The translations under genes and the position numbers were made by a program. A model generated the notes under the pieces. The model did not search any database, had not been told where the DNA came from, and saw only the letters and a list, made by a program, of their open reading frames with translations. This document shows positions 20,136-27,106 of a stretch of DNA of 42,809 nucleotides, piece after piece. This stretch comes from Thermoguttaceae bacterium (GTDB lineage Bacteria > Planctomycetota > Planctomycetia > Pirellulales > Thermoguttaceae), in assembly GCA_017436025.1 (NCBI GenBank), contig JAFSDX010000143.1:1-42809 (forward strand). The letters are read 5' to 3'. The stretch's first letter is position 1. Each line of letters begins with the position of its first letter.

Positions 20136-22295
20136 ATGCGGCGTAAGCGTATAAAATTTGAAACGTTGGAACCGCGGCTTTGTTTGGCGGTTTATTGGGT
20201 CGACGCCGTCGGCGATTCGTTGGAACCGTCGACGTTGCGCGGGGCTGTTTATGCGGCGTCGCAAACGCCGGAGGACGACGTCGTGCGAATCGAACTCGAC
20301 GGGAAAATCGCGCTAACCGACGGAGAAATCGAGTTTAACGCCGCGAACGGCGGGAAGATTACGCTCGTCGGAAACGGCGCGGAGCGGCTCGTCGTCGACG
20401 CGCAAGGGGAAGGGCGAGTTTTCTCGGTCGCTTCCGGCGTTGAAGTCGCGATTTCCGGTTTGACCTTGACCGGCGGCGCGGCGGACGTCGGCGGAGCGGT
20501 CGCGAATCGAGGCGAGCTAACGTTGAACGACGTTGCGATAACCGATTGCGTCGCGACGAGTTACGGCGGCGGCGTTTTTAACGAGGGAACCCTTGTCGTT
20601 CGCGACGGCGTTTTCGTCGGAAACGCGGCGACGTCGGGTAGCGGAGGCGCGGTCGCAAACGTTGGCGTCGTGTCGTTTTTCACGTCTAACTTTCAAGAAA
20701 ACGAGGCTTACGCAAAAGGCGGCGCGCTTTGGAACGGCGAGCGCGGAACCGTCGACGCGAGTTATTCGCAATTCGACGGCAACGTCGCGCTAACGTATTG
20801 CGGCGGAGGCGTCTGCAACGAAGGAATGTTGACGCTTGAATATTCGACGCTTCGAGAAAACGTCGCGGTCAAGTCGTTCGGCGGCGGCGCGTATTCGACC
20901 GGAACGTTGCAAATCGTTAATTCGCTTATTGTTGCGAATCGAGCGGAAGGAAACGACGCGAGCGGAGTCGGCGGCGGTTTGCGCGTCGCTTACGGTTCCG
21001 CGTCGCTCGTTTCGTCGACGGTCGCCGGAAATTACGCGACTTGGGAAGGGGGCGGCGCGTTTGTTACCGGAGCCCCAATAACGCTTTACAACTCGCTTGT
21101 CGCAAAAAATTACGCGACGTCGCGAAGTGATTTTTACACCGCGACCGAAGCGCTCGGCTCGTATAATTTCATCGGCGCCGATCCTTCGTTCGTCGTCGGA
21201 CCGAACTTCGACGCCGTCGGGAAGTTAACGAACGCCGACGCGCTCGACCTGCGTTTGACCGCCGATTCTCTAGCCGTCGACGCAGGCAACGCCGATTTTG
21301 CGCTTTCCGCCGACGGCGAAAAGCTCGTCGACGATTTGAACGGCGTCGGATACGTTCGCGTTCGCGGAAGTCAAGTTGACGTCGGCGCTTACGAGTTTTA
21401 CGACGTTACGGAACTACCGGTCGCGATTCCGGCGGCGCGTAAAATTGTCGTCGGGGAGGGGGAGCGCGTTTGTTTCGACGGTTCCGCGTCGTTAGGCGAC
21501 GGGTTGTCGTACTTGTGGAATTTAAGCGGCGATATCGACGGTGTTTTCGAAGAAAAACCGGCGATTTTTTGGGCGGCGTCAAGCGAAATCGGCGGCGGCG
21601 CGCTCGGCGACGGCGTCGTTTATTTTAAGACGCGAAGCGCGGACGGTCGCGAAAGCCCGCCGATTGCGATTCAAACGACGATAACCGCAACCGCGCCTTG
21701 CGTTTCGGTCGCGCGAACAACGACTGCCGACGGGGCTTTTGCGCGTTTTGAACTTAACATTGCAAATCTTGGTTTGCGAAGCGTTTACGCGTGGAGCGTC
21801 GATTGGGGCGACGGAACGTCGACAACCGTTTCGCAACTTGCGACTTCCGCCGTCGTCGCGCATTGTTACGAAAAAGCAAGCGTCGCGAAAAAATATTCGA
21901 TAACGCTCGCTTTGGCTCTTGTCGACGAATTAGGCGTCGAACGTTCGCAACGATTAACGTTAACGACTCAAACGGTTTTAGGGACCTCGTCATCGTGTTC
22001 AACATTAGACGTTGAGCGGCAACCGGAACCTCCTTTTCTGTTCGAGTTAAAACGTCAAGACGCCAACCAAAAGAAAGCGTTCGCGACTCCCGACGGTTGC
22101 AACGCTAGCGAAGATACGTTCTCGCCAAGCGTTAACGACGTTGTCGACGCGGCCCTTTTGCTCTTGGAACAAGAAGACGCTTTGGAAGCCAAGATTAATT
22201 TCTTAACCGCGAATTTAGAGTCCTGCTCATTGGGGAAACAAACGAACGAACGCGAACGCTTTTGGGCGCATTTTTTGAAAGTTGGAATGGAGTAG
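20136..22295 (+). CDS. LEPR-motif surface protein with Pmp-like right-handed beta-helix and PKD-like domain
   Basis: 719 aa. The N-terminus carries the planctomycete export/anchor signature FETLEPRLCLA (residues 8-18). Residues about 40-415 are short repeats of the type GGGVFNEGTL, GGALWNGERG and GGGVCNEGML. These resemble the polymorphic-outer-membrane-protein/right-handed beta-helix repeats of surface proteins. A DVGAYEF sequence closes the helix, as is usual. A PKD-like domain (VDWGDGTST) lies around residues 550-650, followed by a charged, helix-prone C-terminus. The gene starts 7 nt after the giant RHS gene and is probably co-transcribed from the promoter at 3389. It shows no likeness to known RHS immunity proteins. 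Surface location is inferred from the motif. No clear terminator follows. Confidence 0.8.
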   Translation: MRRKRIKFETLEPRLCLAVYWVDAVGDSLEPSTLRGAVYAASQTPEDDVVRIELDGKIALTDGEIEFNAANGGKITLVGNGAERLVVDAQGEGRVFSVASGVEVAISGLTLTGGAADVGGAVANRGELTLNDVAITDCVATSYGGGVFNEGTLVVRDGVFVGNAATSGSGGAVANVGVVSFFTSNFQENEAYAKGGALWNGERGTVDASYSQFDGNVALTYCGGGVCNEGMLTLEYSTLRENVAVKSFGGGAYSTGTLQIVNSLIVANRAEGNDASGVGGGLRVAYGSASLVSSTVAGNYATWEGGGAFVTGAPITLYNSLVAKNYATSRSDFYTATEALGSYNFIGADPSFVVGPNFDAVGKLTNADALDLRLTADSLAVDAGNADFALSADGEKLVDDLNGVGYVRVRGSQVDVGAYEFYDVTELPVAIPAARKIVVGEGERVCFDGSASLGDGLSYLWNLSGDIDGVFEEKPAIFWAASSEIGGGALGDGVVYFKTRSADGRESPPIAIQTTITATAPCVSVARTTTADGAFARFELNIANLGLRSVYAWSVDWGDGTSTTVSQLATSAVVAHCYEKASVAKKYSITLALALVDELGVERSQRLTLTTQTVLGTSSSCSTLDVERQPEPPFLFELKRQDANQKKAFATPDGCNASEDTFSPSVNDVVDAALLLLEQEDALEAKINFLTANLESCSLGKQTNERERFWAHFLKVGME

Positions 22296-22355
22296 GAGAC
22301 GGCGAATAATTGCGATTTAGGCGGAACGTATTTTCTTGTAATAAACGGCGTTAGC

Positions 22356-23180
22356 GGGCTTGTTGACACTAAGGCTTAAATAAAATAACGATTTTAAAAC
22401 GCCGAAAGTATTACGTCGAGTTTATCGTAACGCGTCGCGATGAGTCGGCAATCTTCAACAACGCGACGAAAGAAACGCTCGACTTCGTTTCGGCGTTTGT
22501 AAAGTTTTTTGTTATAACGCCAAGGATGCGTCGGTTGCGCTTTGGCGGAACAACCGGTTTTAAGCCGACGTCGCGAGCCGTTTGACGCGTTTCGTCGCCT
22601 TCGTAAGCGCGATCCATTAAAATAAACTTCGATTTAAGTCGTTTAACGTCAAGGTTTCGAAGAATTTCTCGACCGACGGGCGCGTCGCTAACGTTCCCAG
22701 GCCGAGAGTTTTAGCGCGACGGGAAGCGTCGGCCCGGCGACGATCGCGCGAACCTTCGTCGCGAGTTGTTTTTACGCCCTTCGTCCGCCCGATCGCCTGC
22801 GGCCCGTTTTTTTAAAACTCCGGCGGCGCTCGGACGCGATTTTACGAACGTCGAATCCAACGACAAAACCGAAAAATCAGCGCCGATAAGCTCTTCGTTT
22901 TGAAGGACTTCCAGCACGCGCGACAAGACGCCGTTTGCGACCCGACGTCGAAAGCGGCGATAGACCGTGTTCCTGATCCCTGGCGTCGAGGCAGAGCAGG
23001 CTGTTTACAACCGTTTTCAGCAACGTAAAGTATTGCGTTCAAAACCTTTAAATGTTCAACGGCAAAGTTGCCGCGCGGTTTCGGCAAAAGCGACTCGATT
23101 TTTTTGTGATCTTCAGGCGCGCATTATACCATATTCGCAACGGTTGCGCAAGGGGGAGGATGAATTATAACAACGCGCCC
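22356..23180 (-). mobile_element. Decayed IS5-family insertion sequence (copy A)
   Basis: About 825 bp with related ends: GGGCTTGTTGACA at 22356 and, inverted, GGGCGCGTTGTTA at 23180. The minus strand encodes a DDE transposase in pieces. These are an N-terminal part (LNAILYVAENGCK), the first Asp region (VLSLDSTFVKSRPSAAGV), and the C-terminal Glu region (YKRRNEVERFFRR, then a TRYDKLDV segment). The pieces lie in different frames, so the gene is dead. An own promoter, TTGCGC-17-TATAAT, remains near the 23.1-kb end. The C-terminal half is clearly homologous to the copy at the right edge of the window (42539 onward). Confidence 0.8.
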
Positions 23181-23392
23181 TAAGGTTCACAGCGGCGAGG
23201 TAAGACGCGCCATTTACAACTGTTCTCAGCTACGTAAAGTATAGCCTTTAAGACCATTTAGGCATTCAACGGCAAGGTTTCCGCCAAAGCGGTTCGATTT
23301 TTTTCTATTGATTTTTGGTAAGTTTCATATGCTACGACGCCCGTTTATTGTGGCAACTCAAAAGTAAATCTAAAAAAACATACTGCACGCCC
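23181..23392 (-). mobile_element. Second IS5-family remnant (copy B), 5' end only
   Basis: The sequence parallels the first 200 bases of copy A (shared blocks around ACGTAAAGTAT and CATTCAACGGCAAG) and ends in an inverted GGGCGTGC terminus at 23385-23392. It abuts copy A directly, suggesting copy A inserted into or next to an older copy. No coding capacity remains. 23393-23520 holds nothing else I recognise. Confidence 0.6.
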
Positions 23393-23520
23393 TAATAGGT
23401 TATTGTGCAAGGCAGGGGAAATGTTTTTGTGCAGTTTTTATAATCGATTCAAATTATGACGCTAAAAATCGAAATAGAAAGAGACTTGTGAATCTCTTGA
23501 ACTTATCTTTAAAATACAAC

Positions 23521-23550
23521 AACGTCCGATAATGTTTATTATGTTCGGTT
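23521..23550 (+). repeat. Left dif/XerCD-like attachment site
   Basis: The core GATAATGTTTATTATGTTCG has the architecture of E. coli dif: a XerC arm ending ATAA, a 6-bp centre TGTTTA (TGTATA in E. coli), and a XerD arm starting TTATGTT. It matches the right site (35911-35940) at 29 of 30 positions; the difference is C here against G there at the seventh base, in the outer XerC arm. Confidence 0.85.
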
Positions 23551-23563
23551 GTTGGGTTTTTAA

Positions 23564-23610
23564 GAAAAACGCCGTAAATTCCGGGGTTTGCGGAGTTAGC
23601 GGCGTTTTTC
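23564..23610. terminator. Bidirectional terminator just inside the left dif site
   Basis: An 11-bp perfect inverted repeat, GAAAAACGCCG (23564-23574) and CGGCGTTTTTC (23600-23610), has T runs in both orientations. It would insulate phage genes from host transcription, or end the ssDNA-binding transcript before rep in the circular form. Confidence 0.6.
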
Positions 23611-23690
23611 GGTTACTTTGGCGAGTCGGCTGTCGACGCTTCAAAGTAACGACGTAGCGGCGCCGAATTTCGAAGTTCGCGCCCTTCCTT

Positions 23691-23727
23691 GCCTGTACCG
23701 GATTCAATTACTGAAACCTGTACAGGC
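23691..23727. promoter_or_regulatory. Inverted repeat upstream of rep
   Basis: GCCTGTAC (23691-23698) and GTACAGGC (23720-23727) are perfect 8-bp inverted repeats. The second lies within a 10-bp palindrome CCTGTACAGG (23717-23726). About 75 bp before the rep start, this could be a repressor operator or an origin hairpin; nothing in the sequence decides which. Confidence 0.4.
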
Positions 23728-23801
23728 TAAAATTTGAATACCGAACATATTAACAAGCGGCGCGGCCCTACCCCGTCGCAACGTAACGAGGAGCGAGAAC
23801 G

Positions 23802-25319
23802 ATGGCGAAGCGAGGCGCGGACGACGCGAACGGCGGGCGGTTGAATCTGTTGGAGGCGGCGTTGTTGGAGTCTCTGGACGCGTGGGAGCGGCGGTCGGTC
23901 TGTCCTCCGGGCGACGATCTGATTCAGCTCTTGGCTGCGGATATCGGAGGAGACGCCGCGCGTCGTATTGCGGCGAGTCCGCAGCGGGGGGCCCCCGAGC
24001 GCGCTGCAGTCGTCGTCTCGGGGAGCCGCAAGGGCGAGGCCGCGCCCTCCTCTTCGGGCCCCGAGGTAGTAACACGGGCCCCTCAAAGTAACCTTGCCCC
24101 CTTTACCCTTCCCGCTCCTCCCGACTCTATGCCTCGATTTTGCGGCGGTTACGACGGCGGTGTTGAAATTTCCTATTTCGGGCTCTGGTTCGCCGGCGAC
24201 GACGCGACGCGCTCCGAGTTTATGGAGTCCTTGGTCTATTACAAAGATCAAGCTCGAGCGCAAGAGTACGACGACAAGCCGGTTTTCGTCCTGCTCGGCG
24301 GCCAACAGTGGGAGATGCTCCCGCGCGGTTCGAACGGCGAAGTCAACTACCGTTTTCAGGTAAGACGAGGCGGCGTAACGCTTTTGCTCCATCAGAATCC
24401 GACGGAAGAGATGGCCGGCGTCCGCGCTCATCTCGGTTACGAAGCAATTTTCGGGCGCGACCTAGCCGACGTTCACGCCGATATTTTGCGAACGCTCGCC
24501 GCGTTTGGGTTCGACGTTCACCGCAACCTTCTAAGTCGTTGCGATATGCAAGTTACGCTTGTTCTTCCGTTCGATTTTGCGCAATCGGCGCTGGCGGAAA
24601 ACCGGATTGTTTCGCGGATCCGAAGCTGGAACCAATACACCCGCGTTAGCGAAAACGGCGAAATGCGGCTCGAAAGTCTGACCGGCGGCGGGCGGCTCCA
24701 AATTTGCATGTACGACAAATTGCGCGAAACTTACGACAAGCAAAGTTGGGAAAAGCTCGAAGACTTGGAAGACGCGCTCGGCGAACTTGGCGCCGACGAT
24801 TCCCTAACCCGCGTTGAATTTCGATTTAAGCGCGAGTCGTTGCGAGCGTTCCAACTCGACAGCGTCGAAGACTTCGCGGAACGTATCGTCGACGTGGTGG
24901 AATACCTTGTCGACAAATGGTTTAGGATACTCCGCGACAAAAAGACGCGCGGACGCGAAAACCAACAGGCCTTTTCTAAAGAATGGGAATACGTGCGTTA
25001 TGCCTTTTACGCGACGTTTTGCGAAGGGAAGTTTTCGCGCGAACCGCTCCAACGCAACCGCGCGAAGAAAATCGATCATAACAACTTGGCGTTGCAGGCG
25101 TTAGGTTGCGTTTCGTCGGCGTTGGCGTACCGCGTCGGCGTCGCTCGGTTGACGTTCGAAGAGTTCAAACAAGAAATCATCGACTTCGTAACGCTCCGTA
25201 TGCCGGAAATTTACAAGGGTTACCTTCAAAAGCGCGCGTGGTTCGAGGTGGCGAAACTCGGTCGCGACGCCGTGCAGTTTGTCGGCGTTCCGAGCCGCGC
25301 TCCGGGGGTTCCGTTCTGA
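23802..25319 (+). CDS. Inovirus replication initiator (Rep, gpII-like, Rep_trans type)
   Basis: 505 aa. Rolling-circle initiator: nicks the replicative form at the origin and re-ligates it. The N-terminal helix (to about residue 50) is followed by a low-complexity Ala/Pro/Ser/Gly linker (about 55-115) and then the catalytic fold. Recognisable strands are CDMQVTLVL (about 247), QICMYDKLRE (about 301-309) and TRVEFRFKRESLR (about 335-347). This spacing of a YDK motif and an RVEF motif is typical of Rep_trans/inovirus gpII proteins; the YDK tyrosine is a candidate but I cannot assign the nicking residue. AACGAGGAG precedes the ATG. The last bases overlap the next start (TGATG). A truncated relative lies at 36255-36551. 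Confidence 0.82.
   Translation: MAKRGADDANGGRLNLLEAALLESLDAWERRSVCPPGDDLIQLLAADIGGDAARRIAASPQRGAPERAAVVVSGSRKGEAAPSSSGPEVVTRAPQSNLAPFTLPAPPDSMPRFCGGYDGGVEISYFGLWFAGDDATRSEFMESLVYYKDQARAQEYDDKPVFVLLGGQQWEMLPRGSNGEVNYRFQVRRGGVTLLLHQNPTEEMAGVRAHLGYEAIFGRDLADVHADILRTLAAFGFDVHRNLLSRCDMQVTLVLPFDFAQSALAENRIVSRIRSWNQYTRVSENGEMRLESLTGGGRLQICMYDKLRETYDKQSWEKLEDLEDALGELGADDSLTRVEFRFKRESLRAFQLDSVEDFAERIVDVVEYLVDKWFRILRDKKTRGRENQQAFSKEWEYVRYAFYATFCEGKFSREPLQRNRAKKIDHNNLALQALGCVSSALAYRVGVARLTFEEFKQEIIDFVTLRMPEIYKGYLQKRAWFEVAKLGRDAVQFVGVPSRAPGVPF
23981..24064. other. GC-rich hairpins inside the rep linker, candidate double-strand origin
   Basis: A nested hairpin, GCAGCG (23981-23986) with CGCTGC (24002-24007) around a GGGGGCCCCC core, is followed by the dyad TCGGG-C-CCCGA (24054-24064). 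They fall in the non-conserved linker of rep. In pT181-like replicons with Rep_trans initiators the nick site lies within rep; assigning that role here is inference. Confidence 0.35.
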
Positions 25320-25444
25320 TGGAAGACGCGCAAAATTGGATACTTACAGACGTCGCGACGTTTTTCGCGGCGGGGTTTGGTTTCGGAACGACGCTCTATT
25401 GGCTGGGCGTCGCGTTCCGTAGTTTTTACGATCTCTCTAAATAA
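25319..25444 (+). CDS. Small membrane protein between rep and coat gene
   Basis: 41 aa, MEDAQNWILTDV followed by a hydrophobic, glycine-rich stretch (FFAAGFGFGTTLYWLGVAF) and a short polar tail. Its ATG shares the A of the rep stop (TGATG), implying translational coupling. No signal peptide is present. In filamentous phages, tiny membrane proteins in this neighbourhood are virion tip proteins (pVII/pIX) or assembly factors. The role is inferred from size and position only. Confidence 0.65.
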   Translation: MEDAQNWILTDVATFFAAGFGFGTTLYWLGVAFRSFYDLSK

Positions 25445-25455
25445 GGAGAAGCAGA

Positions 25456-25725
25456 ATGAAAAAGTTGTCTAACGTTTTGAAAACTCGCGCTTTGCAAGCC
25501 TCGGCGGTCGTCGGCGTTGCGGTTGTTTCGACCGGTTCCGCTTTCGCGGAGACTACGGCGGGTAGCGTCGAGTTCATCGATATCGGCGTCGACGCGGGCA
25601 CGATCGCTTCGACGATCGGAACGACGATCGGGCCGTGGGTTCTCGGCGCGTTCGGGATCGCCGGAACGATCTTCGCGGTGAAGTTCGGCTGGCGCTTGCT
25701 CCGCAACTTCGCGAATCGCAGCTGA
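25456..25725 (+). CDS. Major coat protein (pVIII-like)
   Basis: 89 aa. A classic signal peptide (KK at the start, hydrophobic core, cleavage after AFA at about residue 30) leaves a mature protein of about 59 aa. That has an acidic N-terminus (ETTAG ... VEFIDIGVD), one transmembrane helix (PWVLGAFGIAGTIFAVKFGW) and a basic C-terminus (RLLRNFANRS) to contact DNA. This is the hallmark layout of inovirus major coat proteins, processed by signal peptidase and inserted in the inner membrane before assembly. AAGGAG lies just before the ATG. Its helix is echoed in the next protein (25747-26919). Confidence 0.88.
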   Translation: MKKLSNVLKTRALQASAVVGVAVVSTGSAFAETTAGSVEFIDIGVDAGTIASTIGTTIGPWVLGAFGIAGTIFAVKFGWRLLRNFANRS

Positions 25726-25746
25726 TAGAACGAAAGGGGGCGACCG

Positions 25747-26919
25747 ATGCGTAATATCTTAATTACCTTAACGTTATGTGTGTTGACGCTAACGACTTCA
25801 AACGTTTTCGCGGAAGGTTACGACGAGTCGAAACGCACGGAGCGTTTAGGGTTGAGTTTTTACGACGGTCGCCCTATGTTTTTACTTCGCATAAGTTATC
25901 TTTATCCTAATGCAACGGTAACCGATCCGCGGCTTGAGGTTGTACGTTTAAAAACTGGCGACGTACTTGAAAACGACGAACGTTATTATGCTTATTACGG
26001 TTATTTAGCTTATTCCGTCGACGGTCGGCGACATATTGTGGCATATGGATATGACGCCGATGGAAATTTAGAACCGTTAACCGTAAACCAAGGCCTCTCT
26101 TCATCTTGGTGCGTTGAATTAATTAACGAGCAAGGCCCGGGTTTATTAGATTTAGCTTCTAGCGGCGATATTGGCGTTTTCGTTTTCGATGCGATTTCCG
26201 AACGCGTTAAAACGTGGGTTTTGGCGGGTTTGATTTTCGCCGGAAGTTTCCTTTGCGCGAAGTTCGGCTTCCGCGAGATGTTGCGTTTTGCCGGAACGGG
26301 GCTCGGCGGCAAGGCGGAAGCGTCGACGTTAACCTCCAATAACTCCGATGCTTCCGACGACCGCGAAGCGAAAAAAGCGGAGCGCGAGAACTTCGAGGCG
26401 TTCCAGCGTTCTTGGGACGCGATTCGCGAACTCGGCGACGCCGACGCCTACGCGACCGGCGAAGCGTACGGTCTAACCTTTACCGCTAAGGTAGTTAAGT
26501 CGAACCAAATTCTTCAAGAGTCGTGGTCGCGTCTTACGGAAGAAGAGCGACAATTTTTAACAAACGAAGCTCGCGCTTTGGCGTGGCAAGACGACCTAAT
26601 CGACGAAAAAGAAAGAATTTACCGTCGGACGGCGATGCAGACCGCGTTGCTTGAACTCGACGGCGTCGACTCGTCGGAAGTGTTTTCTAACCCTTACGAC
26701 GACGAGACTTCGGACGAAGACGACGAACCGGTTCCGCGTCCCGGCGCCGCGCCGTTGCCTTACGTCGCGCTGGAAGAGGACGAAGACGACGGCTTGACCT
26801 TCCCCGGCGAAGCGCCGAGCGTTCCTAATAGGCGTTATCAAGAAACTTACGACGATTTCGACGCGGCGAACCGTGCGCTCGACGAATCGTATTACGACGA
26901 CGAAGGGGGCTACTGGTAA
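25747..26919 (+). CDS. Inovirus minor structural protein with a coat-like membrane segment
   Basis: 390 aa. A signal peptide (residues 1-22, ending VFA) is followed by a beta-rich, Tyr-rich outer domain (about 23-150) and one transmembrane segment (about 155-175). A long charged cytoplasmic tail ends in acidic and Tyr-rich sequence. The membrane segment WVLAGLIFAGSFLCAKFGF and the following REMLRFA align without gaps to WVLGAFGIAGTIFAVKFGW and RLLRNFA of the coat protein. GGGGG stands before the ATG. The stop overlaps the next start (TAATG). I do not recognise a named family. A virion or assembly role is inferred from position between coat and tip-protein genes. Confidence 0.7.
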   Translation: MRNILITLTLCVLTLTTSNVFAEGYDESKRTERLGLSFYDGRPMFLLRISYLYPNATVTDPRLEVVRLKTGDVLENDERYYAYYGYLAYSVDGRRHIVAYGYDADGNLEPLTVNQGLSSSWCVELINEQGPGLLDLASSGDIGVFVFDAISERVKTWVLAGLIFAGSFLCAKFGFREMLRFAGTGLGGKAEASTLTSNNSDASDDREAKKAERENFEAFQRSWDAIRELGDADAYATGEAYGLTFTAKVVKSNQILQESWSRLTEEERQFLTNEARALAWQDDLIDEKERIYRRTAMQTALLELDGVDSSEVFSNPYDDETSDEDDEPVPRPGAAPLPYVALEEDEDDGLTFPGEAPSVPNRRYQETYDDFDAANRALDESYYDDEGGYW

Positions 26920-27011
26920 TGACCGACACGCTCCTTTATTGGATACTCCTAAGTCTTTGGTTTTTCGCGGGTTTGATAGCGTCGGTTATCCTTTCCGGAC
27001 ATAACGACTAA
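26919..27011 (+). CDS. 30-aa membrane protein, pVII/pIX-like
   Basis: Thirty residues beginning MTDTLLYWILLSLWF and ending LSGHND: a short polar start, one transmembrane helix, a short polar end. The start shares a base with the preceding stop and its stop shares a base with the next start (TAATG at both ends). M13 pVII and pIX, the tip proteins that start assembly, are 33 and 32 aa with the same layout. Homology cannot be shown at this length; size, topology and position support the call. Confidence 0.65.
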   Translation: MTDTLLYWILLSLWFFAGLIASVILSGHND

Positions 27012-27106
27012 TGGAAACGTACTTAACGAACCTTTGGACGGTATTCTACATAGTGGGAATACTTTACCTCGTACTGGCGATACTGGCAAAATGCGACCGA
27101 GATTAG
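27011..27106 (+). CDS. 31-aa membrane protein, pVII/pIX-like
   Basis: Thirty-one residues, METYLTNLWTVFYIVGILYL then a hydrophobic continuation and the basic/acidic end KCDRD. It has a single transmembrane helix and forms a pair with the 30-aa protein before it. It overlaps the start of the pIII-like gene by 16 bp in another frame. The role as second tip protein is inferred as for its partner. Confidence 0.65.
   Translation: METYLTNLWTVFYIVGILYLVLAILAKCDRD

Noticed and set aside
27034..27090. Longer start for the pIII-like gene
   Set aside because: The extra 19 residues are polar, overlap the 31-aa gene in another frame and would bury the signal peptide that begins at the ATG at 27091.
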